Source of the DNA: an uncultured Bacteroidales bacterium
GTDB lineage: Bacteria > Bacteroidota > Bacteroidia > Bacteroidales > Paludibacteraceae
Assembly (NCBI GenBank): GCA_946414805.1
Contig: CAMKPZ010000002.1
Location: 1 to 64,000, forward strand
DNA: 64,000 bases
Direction: 5' to 3'
Shown: positions 24,042 through 32,880 of the stretch, in pieces
Numbering within the stretch: position 1 is the stretch's first letter
Layout of the letters: every line of letters begins with the position of its first letter
The notes under the pieces: model-generated
Databases searched by the model: none
The model's input: the letters and a program-made list of their open reading frames with translations, nothing else
Told to the model about the DNA's origin: nothing
Program-made: the position numbers and the translations under genes

Positions 24042-25304
24042 TCATTCCCAAGGCAGGGAGAAATCGTCCGTCTTATAGGTGGCTTTGATGGAATCGCAGA
24101 CGCCTCTCGGATTGCGCAACAATGGTCTGGCGGAATAGAAACATTCGCCGGTGATCTCCGGAATAGTACGGTTGAGATCCATCTGGCGTTTTATCTCATT
24201 GCCGGTTGCCCAAGGATTAGCCTTGCCGCTTTCGACTTTCGACTTTTGACTTTCGACTAATCGGTACGGAGCCATGCCTATATAGAGTTTGCAGGAGGTG
24301 CCGCGCACTTCGTTCGCCCACCAGTGGGCAAGGATCTCATAATCCGCCACTTTCTTACCGATCTCCCAGTATAGTTGGGGTAATACATAGTCGATCCACC
24401 CCTCTTTGATCCAGAGACGGATGTCGGCATAGAGGTCGTCGTAGTTGGTGATACCGGCTTGGGTGGCAGAACCGGTGGAATCGACGGAGGCGTTTCGCCA
24501 GACGCCGAAAGGCGAGATGCCGAACTCCACGGAGTCCTTGCATTCGCGGATGGTCCGGCTGATCTCTTCGATCGCCCTATTGACATTGTCCCTTCGCCAG
24601 TCACGGATGTCCGTAAATCCGCGCGGGTTGTTGCGGAAAGTCTCTGTATCAGGGAGTTGCAGATTGCCGGCAGGGTAGGGATAGAAATAATCATCCATAT
24701 GTACGGCTTGGATGTCATACCGGTCAACGATGTCTGCTACCACCGTGCATATCCATTCGCGCGTGATGTCCAGTCCGGGATTGAAATACCACTGTTTGTT
24801 GTACTCCCAGAACCACTCGGGATGTTTGCGCCAGATATGATCGGCGCAGATCATGGAGGTATCGGTCTTCGCGAGATTGACGCGGTACGGATTGAGCCAT
24901 ACATGGACTTCCATGTTGCGTGCGTGGGCTTCGGTAATAGTCCATTGAAGAGGGTCAAAACATTTACTTATTTTCTCATTTTCACATTTGCTCATTTGGG
25001 AGTTCCAGACGCCCTGTTTTCCCGTCAGCCAGTGGCTCACCGGTTCGTATTCGCTGCGGTAGAGTGCGTCCGCGGTGGGACGGACTTGGAAGATGACGGC
25101 ATTGATGCCGAGCGATTGCAGCGAATCGAGAAGGAAAATCATCTCCGATTGCTGTAACTCGGTGTTTCCTACCGCTTCGGGCGACGGCCAATCAATATTC
25201 GCCACGGTCGCAATCCATGCACCCCTGAAGCCGATTTCGGCTTTTAAGGTACAAAGGGACAAAGTACAAAGTACAAAGGTTAATATGTATCTAAAAACTC
25301 TCAA
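24042..25304 (-). CDS. GHL10-type glycoside hydrolase-like protein
   Basis: Exported protein of the GHL10 (DUF187/DigH-like) family: FRGAWIATVANIDWP, then NAVIFQVRPTADALY, NMEVHVWLNPYRVN and VHMDDYFYPYP, the family's barrel strands with acidic active-site residues. Such proteins cleave denuded peptidoglycan glycan or other glycans. Two oddities are visible. The start is a TTG inside a tandem ATTCTCAA repeat, and the signal peptide (TFVLCTLSLCTLKA) is encoded by GTACAAAG repeats. An in-frame 30-bp repeat at 24230-24259 adds [11 protein letters not shown] to the barrel. It lies 10 bp after recF. Confidence 0.85.
   Translation of the reverse strand: MRVFRYILTFVLCTLSLCTLKAEIGFRGAWIATVANIDWPSPEAVGNTELQQSEMIFLLDSLQSLGINAVIFQVRPTADALYRSEYEPVSHWLTGKQGVWNSQMSKCENEKISKCFDPLQWTITEAHARNMEVHVWLNPYRVNLAKTDTSMICADHIWRKHPEWFWEYNKQWYFNPGLDITREWICTVVADIVDRYDIQAVHMDDYFYPYPAGNLQLPDTETFRNNPRGFTDIRDWRRDNVNRAIEEISRTIRECKDSVEFGISPFGVWRNASVDSTGSATQAGITNYDDLYADIRLWIKEGWIDYVLPQLYWEIGKKVADYEILAHWWANEVRGTSCKLYIGMAPYRLVESQKSKVESGKANPWATGNEIKRQMDLNRTIPEITGECFYSARPLLRNPRGVCDSIKATYKTDDFSLPWE
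24230..24259. repeat. dispersed 30-bp repeat of GACTTTCGA type, in frame in a gene
   Basis: Tandem units of TTTCGAC/TTTTGAC. The same 30 bp occurs exactly at 39801-39830 and nearly exactly at 32841-32870. Here it lies inside the glycosidase gene without breaking the frame. Confidence 0.85.
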
Positions 25305-25331
25305 TTCTCAACTCTCAATTCTCAATTCTCC
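25248..25331. repeat. two adjacent short-repeat clusters at the recF/glycosidase junction
   Basis: 25248-25280 is a GTACAAAG-type cluster and 25295-25331 an ACTCTCAATT-type cluster. Together they supply the recF stop codon, the TTG start of the next gene and its signal-peptide core. Confidence 0.75.
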
Positions 25332-26538
25332 CTCCTTCTACGTGGAAGATTTTTGCGGAGGGGTTGGGTTTGACTATTTCCGTCAGATGTTCGCGGTCGG
25401 TGTCGGTGATGAATATCTGGCCGAACTCATCGCCCTGCACCATCTCAACGATACGTTCCACCCGCTCGGAGTCCAACCGGTCGAAAATGTCGTCGAGCAA
25501 GAGGATAGGCTTGCGCCTGACCGCTTCGCTGTAAGACCGCTTCGCTGTAAGACCGTCTTCGGCTGTAGGATCGCTCACAGGCTCACTATAAGATAAGTAC
25601 AAAGCCTGTGCCAATTTCATGGCGAGGACGAATGTGCGTTGTTGTCCTTGTGACCCTACCTGCTTTAGCGGATAGTCTCCGAGCTTCATCTCCAGGTCGT
25701 CTTTATGAATGCCCTGGCTGGTCCAACCGAGGATCAGATCCCGTTGCCGGGTCCGTACATACGCCTCCCTCAGATCCCGGTCCTGTAGCTGGCTCACGTA
25801 CCGCAAAACCGGCACTTCCGGAGTGTCAGGATTTGCGGGATTGTCCGTTTCGGGCGCATTCTTGCGGCCGGAGATACGCCGGTAAACATCCTCGAAATAC
25901 GGCTTGAAGTGTTCGAAAAAATCGGTTCTTGCCCGGAAAATATACTCTGCCGGCTCCACCATCTGCCATTCCAGCACTTCCAGTAAGTCATCCGGCACTT
26001 CCGGCGCATCAGCGTATTGCTTGAGGAGTGCATTGCGTTGTTTGAGAAGGGCATTGTAGGTGGTCAGACAATCAAGGTATTTGCGGTCCAACTGACTGAT
26101 AACAATATCCATGAAACGCCTCCGTTCATCCGACCCTTCGTCGATGAGTTGTTGGTCGGAGGGACTGATCATGACCAACGGGATGAGTCCGATATGATCG
26201 ATGAGCCGAGGGTAGTCTTTCTTATCGCGCCGGAACTGCTTCTTTACTCCTCTTCTCAAACCGCATGAGATCGTAAACGCCTCCTTTGTACCTTGTACTT
26301 CGTCACTTTGTCCCTTATACACCCCTTGCACCATCGCCATCTCTTCGCCATGGGTGATATTGAGGGAGTCCTGGGCGGTGAAAGCCGATTTGGCGAAACT
26401 CAACAGATAAACGGCGTCCAGAATATTCGTCTTGCCTTGTCCGTTGAGGCCTACAAAGCAGTTGAGTTTGGGTGCGAACTCCAAACCCGCCTCGCGTATG
26501 TTGCGATAATTCAATATGTTAAGCGACTGTAGAATCAA
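25315..26538 (-). CDS. recF: DNA replication/repair protein RecF
   Basis: SMC-like ATPase that binds gapped DNA and helps load RecA through the RecFOR pathway. Walker A is GLNGQGKTN (about residues 30-38), the signature helix region is GSQGQQRTFVLAMKLAQAL, and Walker B is ILLLDDIFDRLD. The family length is near 370; this one has 407 because two repeat-derived segments are inserted in frame: KGQSDEVQGTKE (about residues 75-86) and SDPTAEDGLTAKRSYSEAVR before Walker B (encoded around 25519-25580). The stop codon also lies in a repeat. The fold core is intact, so it is probably functional. Confidence 0.92.
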   Translation of the reverse strand: MILQSLNILNYRNIREAGLEFAPKLNCFVGLNGQGKTNILDAVYLLSFAKSAFTAQDSLNITHGEEMAMVQGVYKGQSDEVQGTKEAFTISCGLRRGVKKQFRRDKKDYPRLIDHIGLIPLVMISPSDQQLIDEGSDERRRFMDIVISQLDRKYLDCLTTYNALLKQRNALLKQYADAPEVPDDLLEVLEWQMVEPAEYIFRARTDFFEHFKPYFEDVYRRISGRKNAPETDNPANPDTPEVPVLRYVSQLQDRDLREAYVRTRQRDLILGWTSQGIHKDDLEMKLGDYPLKQVGSQGQQRTFVLAMKLAQALYLSYSEPVSDPTAEDGLTAKRSYSEAVRRKPILLLDDIFDRLDSERVERIVEMVQGDEFGQIFITDTDREHLTEIVKPNPSAKIFHVEGGRIEN

Positions 26539-26570
26539 TTTCGTTATATCGTTATGTCGTCATGTCGAAG

Positions 26571-27731
26571 TTAAGCGTACAGTTCTACATCTTCGGCGGT
26601 GATCCGGGGACCGGCGAGGATGATGAGCCGTTCGACCACATTACGGAGCTGGCGGATGTTTCCGGTCCAGTTCTTGGCTTGCAGGGCTTTGATGGCATCC
26701 GGCTCAAACGCCTTGACGGCAATACCTTGTTCGGCGCAGATCTGTTCTGCAAAGAAGTCCACCAAGAGCGGAATATCTTCGAGCCGTTCGTTGAGCGCCG
26801 GCACATGAACAGGGATCACGTTGAGGCGGTGGAAGAGATCTTCGCGGAAATTGCCCGCCTCAATCTCTTTGGCGAGGTCTTTGTTGGTAGCGGCAAGCAC
26901 GCGCACATTCACTTTGATGGGTTTGTCGGAACCGACGCGTGTGATCTCGGACTCCTGCAGAGCGCGCAACACTTTGGTCTGCGCAGCGAGTGACATGTCT
27001 CCGATCTCGTCGAGGAAGAGCGTTCCTCCGTCCGCCTGCTCGAACTTACCGGCTCTGTCTTTGACAGCTCCGGTGAAAGAGCCTTTCATATGTCCGAAGA
27101 GTTCGGATTCAATCAGTTCGGACGGGATGGCGGCGCAGTTGACCTCTACCATCGGTCCGGCAGCACGTGCCGATTGCTGATGGATGAGATGTGCGACCAC
27201 TTCTTTACCCGTTCCGTTAGGTCCGGTGATGAGCACTCGCGCCTCCGTGGGGGCAACCTTATCTATAATATCGCGCACGCGTTGGATGGCGGCGCTCTCT
27301 CCGATCATCTGTGGTCCTTTGGCCGATATTTTCTTACGGAGCTGTTTGGTCTCCTGTTTGAGATCTTTTGACTCCAATGCATTCTTGGTGGTGATGAGGA
27401 TACGGTTGAGATCAAGCGGCTTGAGCAGGAAGTCATAAGCCCCCGTTTTGAGCGCCTGAACGGCGGTCTCTACATCGCCGTGCCCGGATATCATGACGAC
27501 AGGCGTGTCCGCTGTCTCTTCGTTCTGCTTGAGTGCGGCGAGAAGCTCCAACCCGTCCATCTCCGGCATTTTGATATCCGAGAAGATAAGATCATAGGTC
27601 TTGGCTTGCGCCATCTCCAACCCCTGTTTGCCGTTTTCCGCCACTTCGACCTCATGCCCCTCGTCCGAGAGGATCTCGCGGAGAGTGTTGCGGATTCCGC
27701 GTTCGTCGTCTATAATCAACAGTTTTGTCAT
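26571..27731 (-). CDS. NtrC-family response regulator lacking a DNA-binding domain
   Basis: Domains in order: receiver (1-120, phospho-acceptor Asp52 in FSDIKMPEMDG), then a sigma-54-type AAA+ domain with Walker A GPNGTGKE (about 165-172), GSFTGA loop (the sigma-54 contact, usually GAFTGA), Walker B GGTLFLDEIGDM, and R-finger region WTGNIRQLRNVVERL. It stops at residue 386, just after the AAA+ domain, with no Fis-type helix-turn-helix. It may act from solution or through a partner. First gene of a leftward operon with recF. No histidine kinase is nearby. Confidence 0.88.
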   Translation of the reverse strand: MTKLLIIDDERGIRNTLREILSDEGHEVEVAENGKQGLEMAQAKTYDLIFSDIKMPEMDGLELLAALKQNEETADTPVVMISGHGDVETAVQALKTGAYDFLLKPLDLNRILITTKNALESKDLKQETKQLRKKISAKGPQMIGESAAIQRVRDIIDKVAPTEARVLITGPNGTGKEVVAHLIHQQSARAAGPMVEVNCAAIPSELIESELFGHMKGSFTGAVKDRAGKFEQADGGTLFLDEIGDMSLAAQTKVLRALQESEITRVGSDKPIKVNVRVLAATNKDLAKEIEAGNFREDLFHRLNVIPVHVPALNERLEDIPLLVDFFAEQICAEQGIAVKAFEPDAIKALQAKNWTGNIRQLRNVVERLIILAGPRITAEDVELYA

Positions 27732-27759
27732 ATAGCTACCCCAAAATTAAAAAATCGTG

Positions 27760-27790
27760 CAAATATACTGCTTTTTTTTGAAATATGCAA
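27760..27790 (-). promoter_or_regulatory. promoter of ntrC-like/recF operon
   Basis: Leftward TTGC at 27787-27790, 19-bp spacer, TATATTTG at 27760-27767. Confidence 0.78.
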
Positions 27791-27825
27791 GTAAACGAAG
27801 AATTTTATAAAAAAAACACTTTTTA

Positions 27826-27857
27826 TTTGGCTATGTCAAAAATAAGTTGTATCTTTG
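27826..27857 (+). promoter_or_regulatory. promoter of exported OB-fold-like protein
   Basis: TTTG at 27826-27829, 20-bp spacer, TATCTTTG at 27850-27857. It is divergent from the promoter of the ntrC-like gene and leaves a leader of about 78 nt. Confidence 0.75.
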
Positions 27858-27941
27858 CAACGTAAATCGGGAATGTACTCGAAACATGTTTTATAACATA
27901 TAAAAACCAATTTTTTTTATTTAACTTAAATTATTATTATC

Positions 27942-29153
27942 ATGAAGAAAATTTTCTCTTTAATTGCTGCAATTCTTTTTGCAGTTTCAATGAATGCCAT
28001 CACTGTGGCTGAGGCTTTGCAGATCGCAGGTCAGTTGGAGCAAGGTGCTACTACTGAGGCTGAGTATGAGATCGAAGGTTACGTAACAGCCTATGCAGGT
28101 GCAGACGCTGCCACCGATGGCGGCTGGGCTAAGTATGGAAACCAAATTTTCTGGATCGCTGACGAGCAAGGAACAGCAGCTTCGAATGCTGATGGCGCTC
28201 TTGAAATCTATCAGGGAATTCCTACTGAGCAAGTTTTTGTTACAGACAAAGTAAGCGTAAAAGCTAAGTTGACCAACTATCAAGGTTTGTTGGAAACAGC
28301 TAAGAAAGGTGTAGTTACTATCATCGAAAAGAATGGAGAGCGTCCTGAACCGGGCGAGGAGGCAGATGTAGTATTTACTGGAAATGATTTTACAGGTCAA
28401 GGTACAAGCAGTACGGGTAGTCCTGTGTCGGCAACCAAGAATGGTGTTACCTTCTCTTGCGATAAGGGTTACAACGACGACGCACATGCTACTCTCCGTT
28501 GCTACAAGAATGGTGTGATCACTATTACCTCTGAGACCGAGCAAATCGGTAAACTGGTATTCCAGTTCTACTCGACCTACACTGGTGACCTCGAGACCGA
28601 GGTAGTTGTAAATGCAAATGAGTGGACATATACGCTGACCAACCAAGCACGTATTGAGAAACTGGAGATTTATTTCGGCGAATACGACAAGCCGGAGCCT
28701 GTAGAGATTGAGCCGATCACAGTAGCTGAGGCTCTGACGATAGCTCAGGCTTTGACTCCGGAAAAGGGTAAATCCGCTACAACGGTTGAGAAATACGCTG
28801 TAAGAGGCTATGTAGTAGGTATATCGACGACAAAAGAGAATACTTTCTACCTCGCTGATGAGGTTGGTGCATATGGTGAGTTTGAGGCATACAAGTGCGC
28901 AAGCGTTGACCGCGCAGTGGCTGAAGGCGACTATGTAACCGTAACCGGTAGAATCCAGCACTATTGGGGTGAGGGTTCCAACGGTGAGTATCATAGTTAT
29001 GAGATCTCCGGTGGTGTTCTGGAGCATGTTTATGCGGAAGGCATCGAGAATGTGACTCTGACCGAGAAGGCACAGAAAGTAGTTGTTGACGGCGTGATCT
29101 ATATCGTACGCGACAACAAGATGTATAACCTCCAGGGTACACAAGTTCGCTAA
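27942..29153 (+). CDS. exported protein with duplicated OB-fold-like units
   Basis: Signal peptide MKKIFSLIAAILFAVSMNA, then two repeats that each begin ITVAEAL (about residues 20 and 258) and continue through an EGYV/RGYVVG strand, as in Bacteroidota DUF5689/DUF6359-type OB-fold domains. Between them (about 125-235) is a beta-sandwich-like region. The C-terminal tail VDGVIYIVRDNKMYNLQGTQ resembles the tail of the BspA-like protein and may be a sorting signal for the outer membrane. Monocistronic, with its own promoter and terminator. Ligand unknown; probably surface exposed. Confidence 0.75.
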   Translation: MKKIFSLIAAILFAVSMNAITVAEALQIAGQLEQGATTEAEYEIEGYVTAYAGADAATDGGWAKYGNQIFWIADEQGTAASNADGALEIYQGIPTEQVFVTDKVSVKAKLTNYQGLLETAKKGVVTIIEKNGERPEPGEEADVVFTGNDFTGQGTSSTGSPVSATKNGVTFSCDKGYNDDAHATLRCYKNGVITITSETEQIGKLVFQFYSTYTGDLETEVVVNANEWTYTLTNQARIEKLEIYFGEYDKPEPVEIEPITVAEALTIAQALTPEKGKSATTVEKYAVRGYVVGISTTKENTFYLADEVGAYGEFEAYKCASVDRAVAEGDYVTVTGRIQHYWGEGSNGEYHSYEISGGVLEHVYAEGIENVTLTEKAQKVVVDGVIYIVRDNKMYNLQGTQVR

Positions 29154-29205
29154 TCCACGGACCCCGGTTCGTAGATTAGAACCGTGCTTGAATAATAAAT
29201 AACGA

Positions 29206-29236
29206 AGGGACGCAGTTTGGCTGCGCCCCTTTTTTG
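29206..29236 (+). terminator. terminator
   Basis: Stem AGGGACGCAG/CTGCGCCCCT with one mismatch and a 5-nt loop, followed by six T residues. It ends the gene at 27942-29153. Confidence 0.85.
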
Positions 29237-29317
29237 ATGTCTGCCCTTTGCCCCCCCCTCTTTTGCTAACTCTACTTTGCAAAGAAACTTTTGTCGTGTA
29301 AAAAGTTTCCAAGTTTC

Positions 29318-29348
29318 TTGCGCATGTCAATAAAAATTACTACCTTTG
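29318..29348 (+). promoter_or_regulatory. promoter of efflux operon
   Basis: TTGC at 29318-29321, 19-bp spacer, TACCTTTG at 29341-29348, giving a short leader of about 15 nt before the TetR-type gene. Confidence 0.8.
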
Positions 29349-29369
29349 CAGCCGTTTTTGGGAAAAACT

Positions 29370-29972
29370 ATGTCTGAAGATCAGAAAGTACATATTATCA
29401 AGACGGCAGGCGAGATGTTCTTTCGCTTGGGAATACGCAGTGTGTCGATCGATGATATCTGTCGCGAGATGGGGATGTCGAAGAAGACTTTCTATGTCTA
29501 TTTTGAGTCGAAGGATGAGTTGGTGGCGCAACTGCTGCACAGCAACGTGATGTATATAGCCGGAAAGATGGAGAAGCTGCTGCAGATGAAGGATTTCCGC
29601 AAGTTGGTAGCGCGGTTTCTGAAGCATCAGGAGGCGGAGAAAAACGATGTGCGCCGCGTGCCGCAGTTGGTCTATGATCTCAAGAAATACTACCCTCGTC
29701 AGTTTGCGGATTTCCAGGAAGAGTGTTTTCAGACCCAGAAAGAATATATCCGTGCATATCTGGCTCAAGGGCAGCAGGAGGGGCTCGTACGCGCGAACCT
29801 TAATATAGAATTGACGGCGATCCTGTTTGCGAAGATCCATAGCGACGCCGTGCGTGACCTGGAAGCGATCGAAGCCCACGGGCTGAACATGCACCAGTTG
29901 GGGCATACGGCGATGGATGTGTTTGTGCGCGGCGTGCTGAGCGAAGAAGGAATGAAGTTATATAATGAGTAA
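29370..29972 (+). CDS. TetR/AcrR-family transcriptional regulator
   Basis: N-terminal helix-turn-helix VSIDDICREMGMSKKTFYVYF (about residues 26-46) with the typical following FESKDEL, then an all-helical ligand domain. I start it at ATG 29370 (MSEDQKVHII), not at an in-frame TTG inside the -7 box. It is the first gene of the TetR-TolC-MFP-RND operon and most likely controls it in response to a pumped compound. The P. gingivalis PG0538-PG0541 efflux region has a similar order, recalled from general knowledge. Confidence 0.9.
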   Translation: MSEDQKVHIIKTAGEMFFRLGIRSVSIDDICREMGMSKKTFYVYFESKDELVAQLLHSNVMYIAGKMEKLLQMKDFRKLVARFLKHQEAEKNDVRRVPQLVYDLKKYYPRQFADFQEECFQTQKEYIRAYLAQGQQEGLVRANLNIELTAILFAKIHSDAVRDLEAIEAHGLNMHQLGHTAMDVFVRGVLSEEGMKLYNE

Positions 29973-29996
29973 AATTACGAATTACGAATCAAGAAT

Positions 29997-31340
29997 ATGA
30001 AAAAACAGATTTTAGTATTATTGGCGGCAGTGGCATGCTCCGTAAGCATACTGGCGGAGGATCATGTGATGGCGGCTACGAAGAGTTACTACCGTACGCA
30101 GGACAGCGTACCGTCCTCGTTGAGCCTGAGCCTGAGAGATGCGCAGAACTACGCGATCAAACAGAACCGTAGCCTGAGGAATGCTTCGCTGGCGGTTCAG
30201 GAGGCTTATGCGCAGCGCTGGCAGACGATCGCAGCCATGCTGCCGCAGGTGGATGGAAGTTACAGTTACAGCAACTACCTCGGTTATTCGGCTACGATGT
30301 CCACAGCCATGGGTGAGTTTACAATCAACATGCCTAATGTGGGGGCTCTCGGAGCCACTGCTTCGGTAGGTATCAACGGGCAAGGGATCGTAGGCGTACT
30401 GCTTAACAATATCGCGATTGATATGAAGAAGATCTCTCTTGACAAATCGGAGAGTGAGCTTCGTGGAAGCGTGATGAGCAGTTATGTGAGCCTGTTGGCG
30501 CTTCAGAGTATTACCGAACTGTTGGACTCCAGTCTGGTGAACATCCAGAACTTGGAATCGATCACCCAGAACGCCGTGAATGCGGGTGCGGCAGAGCAGA
30601 CTACGGCGGACCAGATCCGCGTACGCGTGAATACGATGAAGAATAACATCAATATCCAGAGGCGTAATATCGAGTTGGCGACCAATAGTCTGAAAGTGCT
30701 GTTGGATGTGCCGGTGGAGACCGAACTGACGCTGACCGACAGTATTGATGATATCCTCTCGCCGGAGCGTGTGATCTCTCTGCTGAGCGAGAATTTCCGG
30801 ATTGAGAACAACCTGGACTATCAACTGCTGCAAAAGCAGGTGGAACTCGCCAAACGCAATGTACACATGGCGGGTTGGGCATATGGCCCGACAGTAGCGC
30901 TGGCTTATAACTATACCAACCAGCAGTATTACGGCGAGGGCGGTATGCGTATGACGCCGCCGAACGTGATTCAGGTGAGCGTGAAGATGCCGCTCTGGTC
31001 GTCCGGTAAGCGCGCCGCCGGTGTGGTGGAGAAGAAGATTGCTCTCGAGGAAGCGAAGAACACGCTCTCCGAGACCACCGACAATCTGGCTATCCAGTAC
31101 CGCCAGCTCTGCTTCGATCTCACCAATGCCTATGAGACCTATATGAATGAGAAAGACAATATCGGGGTGGCGCAACGCGTCTTCAAATCGCAGACCGAGA
31201 AGTTTAAATGGGGTGCTGCTTCGAACCTCGAACTGACCAATGCCTCCAACGACCTGATCAATGCGCAATCGACCTATGTGAACGCGATGCTTTCGCTCGT
31301 CAATGCGCAGGTTGAGTTAGAGACTTTCCTCAATAATTAA
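29997..31340 (+). CDS. TolC-family outer-membrane efflux protein
   Basis: Signal peptide MKKQILVLLAAVACSVSILA, then long helices with the TolC duplicated pattern (LRDAQNYAIKQNRSLRNASL and, in the second half, LLQKQVELAKRNVHMAGWAY) and a C-terminal helix NAQSTYVNAMLSLVNAQVEL. It forms the outer-membrane channel of a tripartite RND pump with the next two transport genes. A short ATTACGA repeat lies between it and the regulator gene (29975-29992). Confidence 0.9.
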   Translation: MKKQILVLLAAVACSVSILAEDHVMAATKSYYRTQDSVPSSLSLSLRDAQNYAIKQNRSLRNASLAVQEAYAQRWQTIAAMLPQVDGSYSYSNYLGYSATMSTAMGEFTINMPNVGALGATASVGINGQGIVGVLLNNIAIDMKKISLDKSESELRGSVMSSYVSLLALQSITELLDSSLVNIQNLESITQNAVNAGAAEQTTADQIRVRVNTMKNNINIQRRNIELATNSLKVLLDVPVETELTLTDSIDDILSPERVISLLSENFRIENNLDYQLLQKQVELAKRNVHMAGWAYGPTVALAYNYTNQQYYGEGGMRMTPPNVIQVSVKMPLWSSGKRAAGVVEKKIALEEAKNTLSETTDNLAIQYRQLCFDLTNAYETYMNEKDNIGVAQRVFKSQTEKFKWGAASNLELTNASNDLINAQSTYVNAMLSLVNAQVELETFLNN

Positions 31341-31391
31341 CCGGCATGACGGCATAACGACATAACGAAAAAATATAAAACAACCATCATA

Positions 31392-32402
31392 ATGAAAAAG
31401 AATTTTCTTTACATCCTTGCCGCTCTGGCTCTGGTAGGCTGCGGCAAACAGACAGAGACGACTGAAGTCGAAGAGACTGAACGCGTGGAGCAGGTTCGCA
31501 CGACCGTTCTTCAACCCCGTGAGATCGAACGCGAGATCAGCGTCTCGACGAATCTCCAGGGGTATCTCACCCAGAACGTAGCTCCGTCGCTGACGGGTAA
31601 GATCGAGCATATCTACCGCGAGGTGGGCGACAAAGTGAGCAAAGGAACGGATCTTGTCCGCATGGATCAGACCCAGTACAAGACAACCAAGATCTCGATG
31701 GCCAATCTGGAGATCGAGAAGAACCGTATCACCCAGTTGCTCCGTTCGGGTTCGGCTACCCAGCAGCAATACGACCAGATCACAACCCAGTATAACTCCA
31801 CCAAGGAGCAGTTGGATTTTCTGGAGACCAACACCTATGTCAAGGCGCCGTTCGCAGGCGTGATCTCGGCGAAGAACTACGAGGACGGTGAGCTCTACGG
31901 CGGTCAGCCGATACTCGTTCTCACCCAGATCGACAAACTGAAAGCCCTGGTGGCTATCCCGGAGACCTATTTCCCGAAATTCAAGGAGGGAATGAAACTG
32001 TCCCTGACCTCGGAGATTTATCCCGGCAAGACTTTCCCTGCTACCGTAGAGATCGTCTATCCTACCGTTGATCCTTCAACCCACACGTTCCAGTGCAAGA
32101 TCGTGATCCCGAATACCAGAAATCTTCTTCGCCCGGGTATGTATGTCACGACGACGATCGGTCTGGGTAAGGCTGAGGCGCTCGTGATCCCTTATCAGGC
32201 AGTGGAGAAACTGGTGGGTGCCAACGACCGTTATGTCTTCATCAACGAAGATGGCCGTGCCAAACGTGTAGCCGTTACCCTCGGCCAGCGTTTTGACCAG
32301 GATATAGAGATCATTGCCGACGAGATCGTGCCCGGCGTAGAGGTGGTTACCACCGGCCAGCACAAACTCGTGGACGGCGTGAGAATCAATGTAGTGGAGT
32401 AA
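31392..32402 (+). CDS. RND efflux periplasmic adaptor (MFP), lipoprotein
   Basis: Signal peptide MKKNFLYILAALALVGC with lipobox Cys17. Then the lipoyl half (GKIEHIYREVGDKVSKGTDL), a short helical hairpin, the second lipoyl half (TYVKAPFAGVISAKNYEDGE), a beta-barrel domain and a membrane-proximal domain (EIVPGVEVVTTGQHKLVDGV). It bridges the inner-membrane pump and the TolC-type channel. Repeats of CATAACGA type (31343-31370) precede it, and a four-helix-bundle insertion separates it from the pump gene. Confidence 0.9.
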   Translation: MKKNFLYILAALALVGCGKQTETTEVEETERVEQVRTTVLQPREIEREISVSTNLQGYLTQNVAPSLTGKIEHIYREVGDKVSKGTDLVRMDQTQYKTTKISMANLEIEKNRITQLLRSGSATQQQYDQITTQYNSTKEQLDFLETNTYVKAPFAGVISAKNYEDGELYGGQPILVLTQIDKLKALVAIPETYFPKFKEGMKLSLTSEIYPGKTFPATVEIVYPTVDPSTHTFQCKIVIPNTRNLLRPGMYVTTTIGLGKAEALVIPYQAVEKLVGANDRYVFINEDGRAKRVAVTLGQRFDQDIEIIADEIVPGVEVVTTGQHKLVDGVRINVVE

Positions 32403-32403
32403 G

Positions 32404-32869
32404 AGTCGAAAGTCGAAAGCAAAAAGTCGAAAGCATAATCAACTATGATACACAATTTTAGGGATCTGGATGTATGGCAGAAGTCAATGGCATTGACAAG
32501 TGCTATTTATGTCGTTACACGATCTTTCCCTCAATATGAGGCGTATGGGCTGTGCTCTCAGATGCAGCGTGCTGCTACATCTATTCCGTCAAATATAGCG
32601 GAAGGTTCAGGACGGTTTTCTGACAAAGAGCTTTCGCACTTTTTGAATATATCGCTAGGCTCTGCATATGAGTTGGAAACGGAATTGCTGGTGGCTTTTA
32701 ATGCACAATATCTATCTCAGGAACAATGTGACGAAATGCGCCAGCAGATAGTAGAAATCCAAAAGATGCTTTATGCATTGATAAGAAAATATAATGTTTA
32801 ACCATAATGTATCGCAGGTTAGAGTCGAAACAAACTATGCTTTTGACTTTCGACTTTTGACTTTCGACT
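32404..32869. mobile_element. short-repeat-arm element carrying a four-helix-bundle gene (element 1)
   Basis: The left arm 32404-32437 and right arm 32836-32869 are inverted copies, 29 of 34 bases matching. Each is built of AGTCGAA-type tandem units. Between them lies only the 118-residue four-helix-bundle gene. It splits an otherwise continuous MFP-RND operon. Resembles the layout of 23S rRNA intervening sequences, where an S23-type ORF lies between inverted repeats. Mobility is inferred. Confidence 0.65.
32445..32801 (+). CDS. four-helix-bundle protein (S23/Avd-like)
   Basis: A 118-residue helical protein of the family found as intervening-sequence ORFs in 23S rRNA genes and as the Avd accessory of diversity-generating retroelements. 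Signature segments are FRDLDVWQKSM (residues 5-15), RAATSIPSNIAEGSGR (about 42-57) and FLNISLGSAYELETELL. Such proteins form basic pentamers that bind nucleic acid. It sits inside inverted short-repeat arms, between two genes of an RND operon with which it has no obvious functional link. No reverse transcriptase is present. Confidence 0.88.
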   Translation: MIHNFRDLDVWQKSMALTSAIYVVTRSFPQYEAYGLCSQMQRAATSIPSNIAEGSGRFSDKELSHFLNISLGSAYELETELLVAFNAQYLSQEQCDEMRQQIVEIQKMLYALIRKYNV

Positions 32870-32880
32870 AAAAAAATCAT

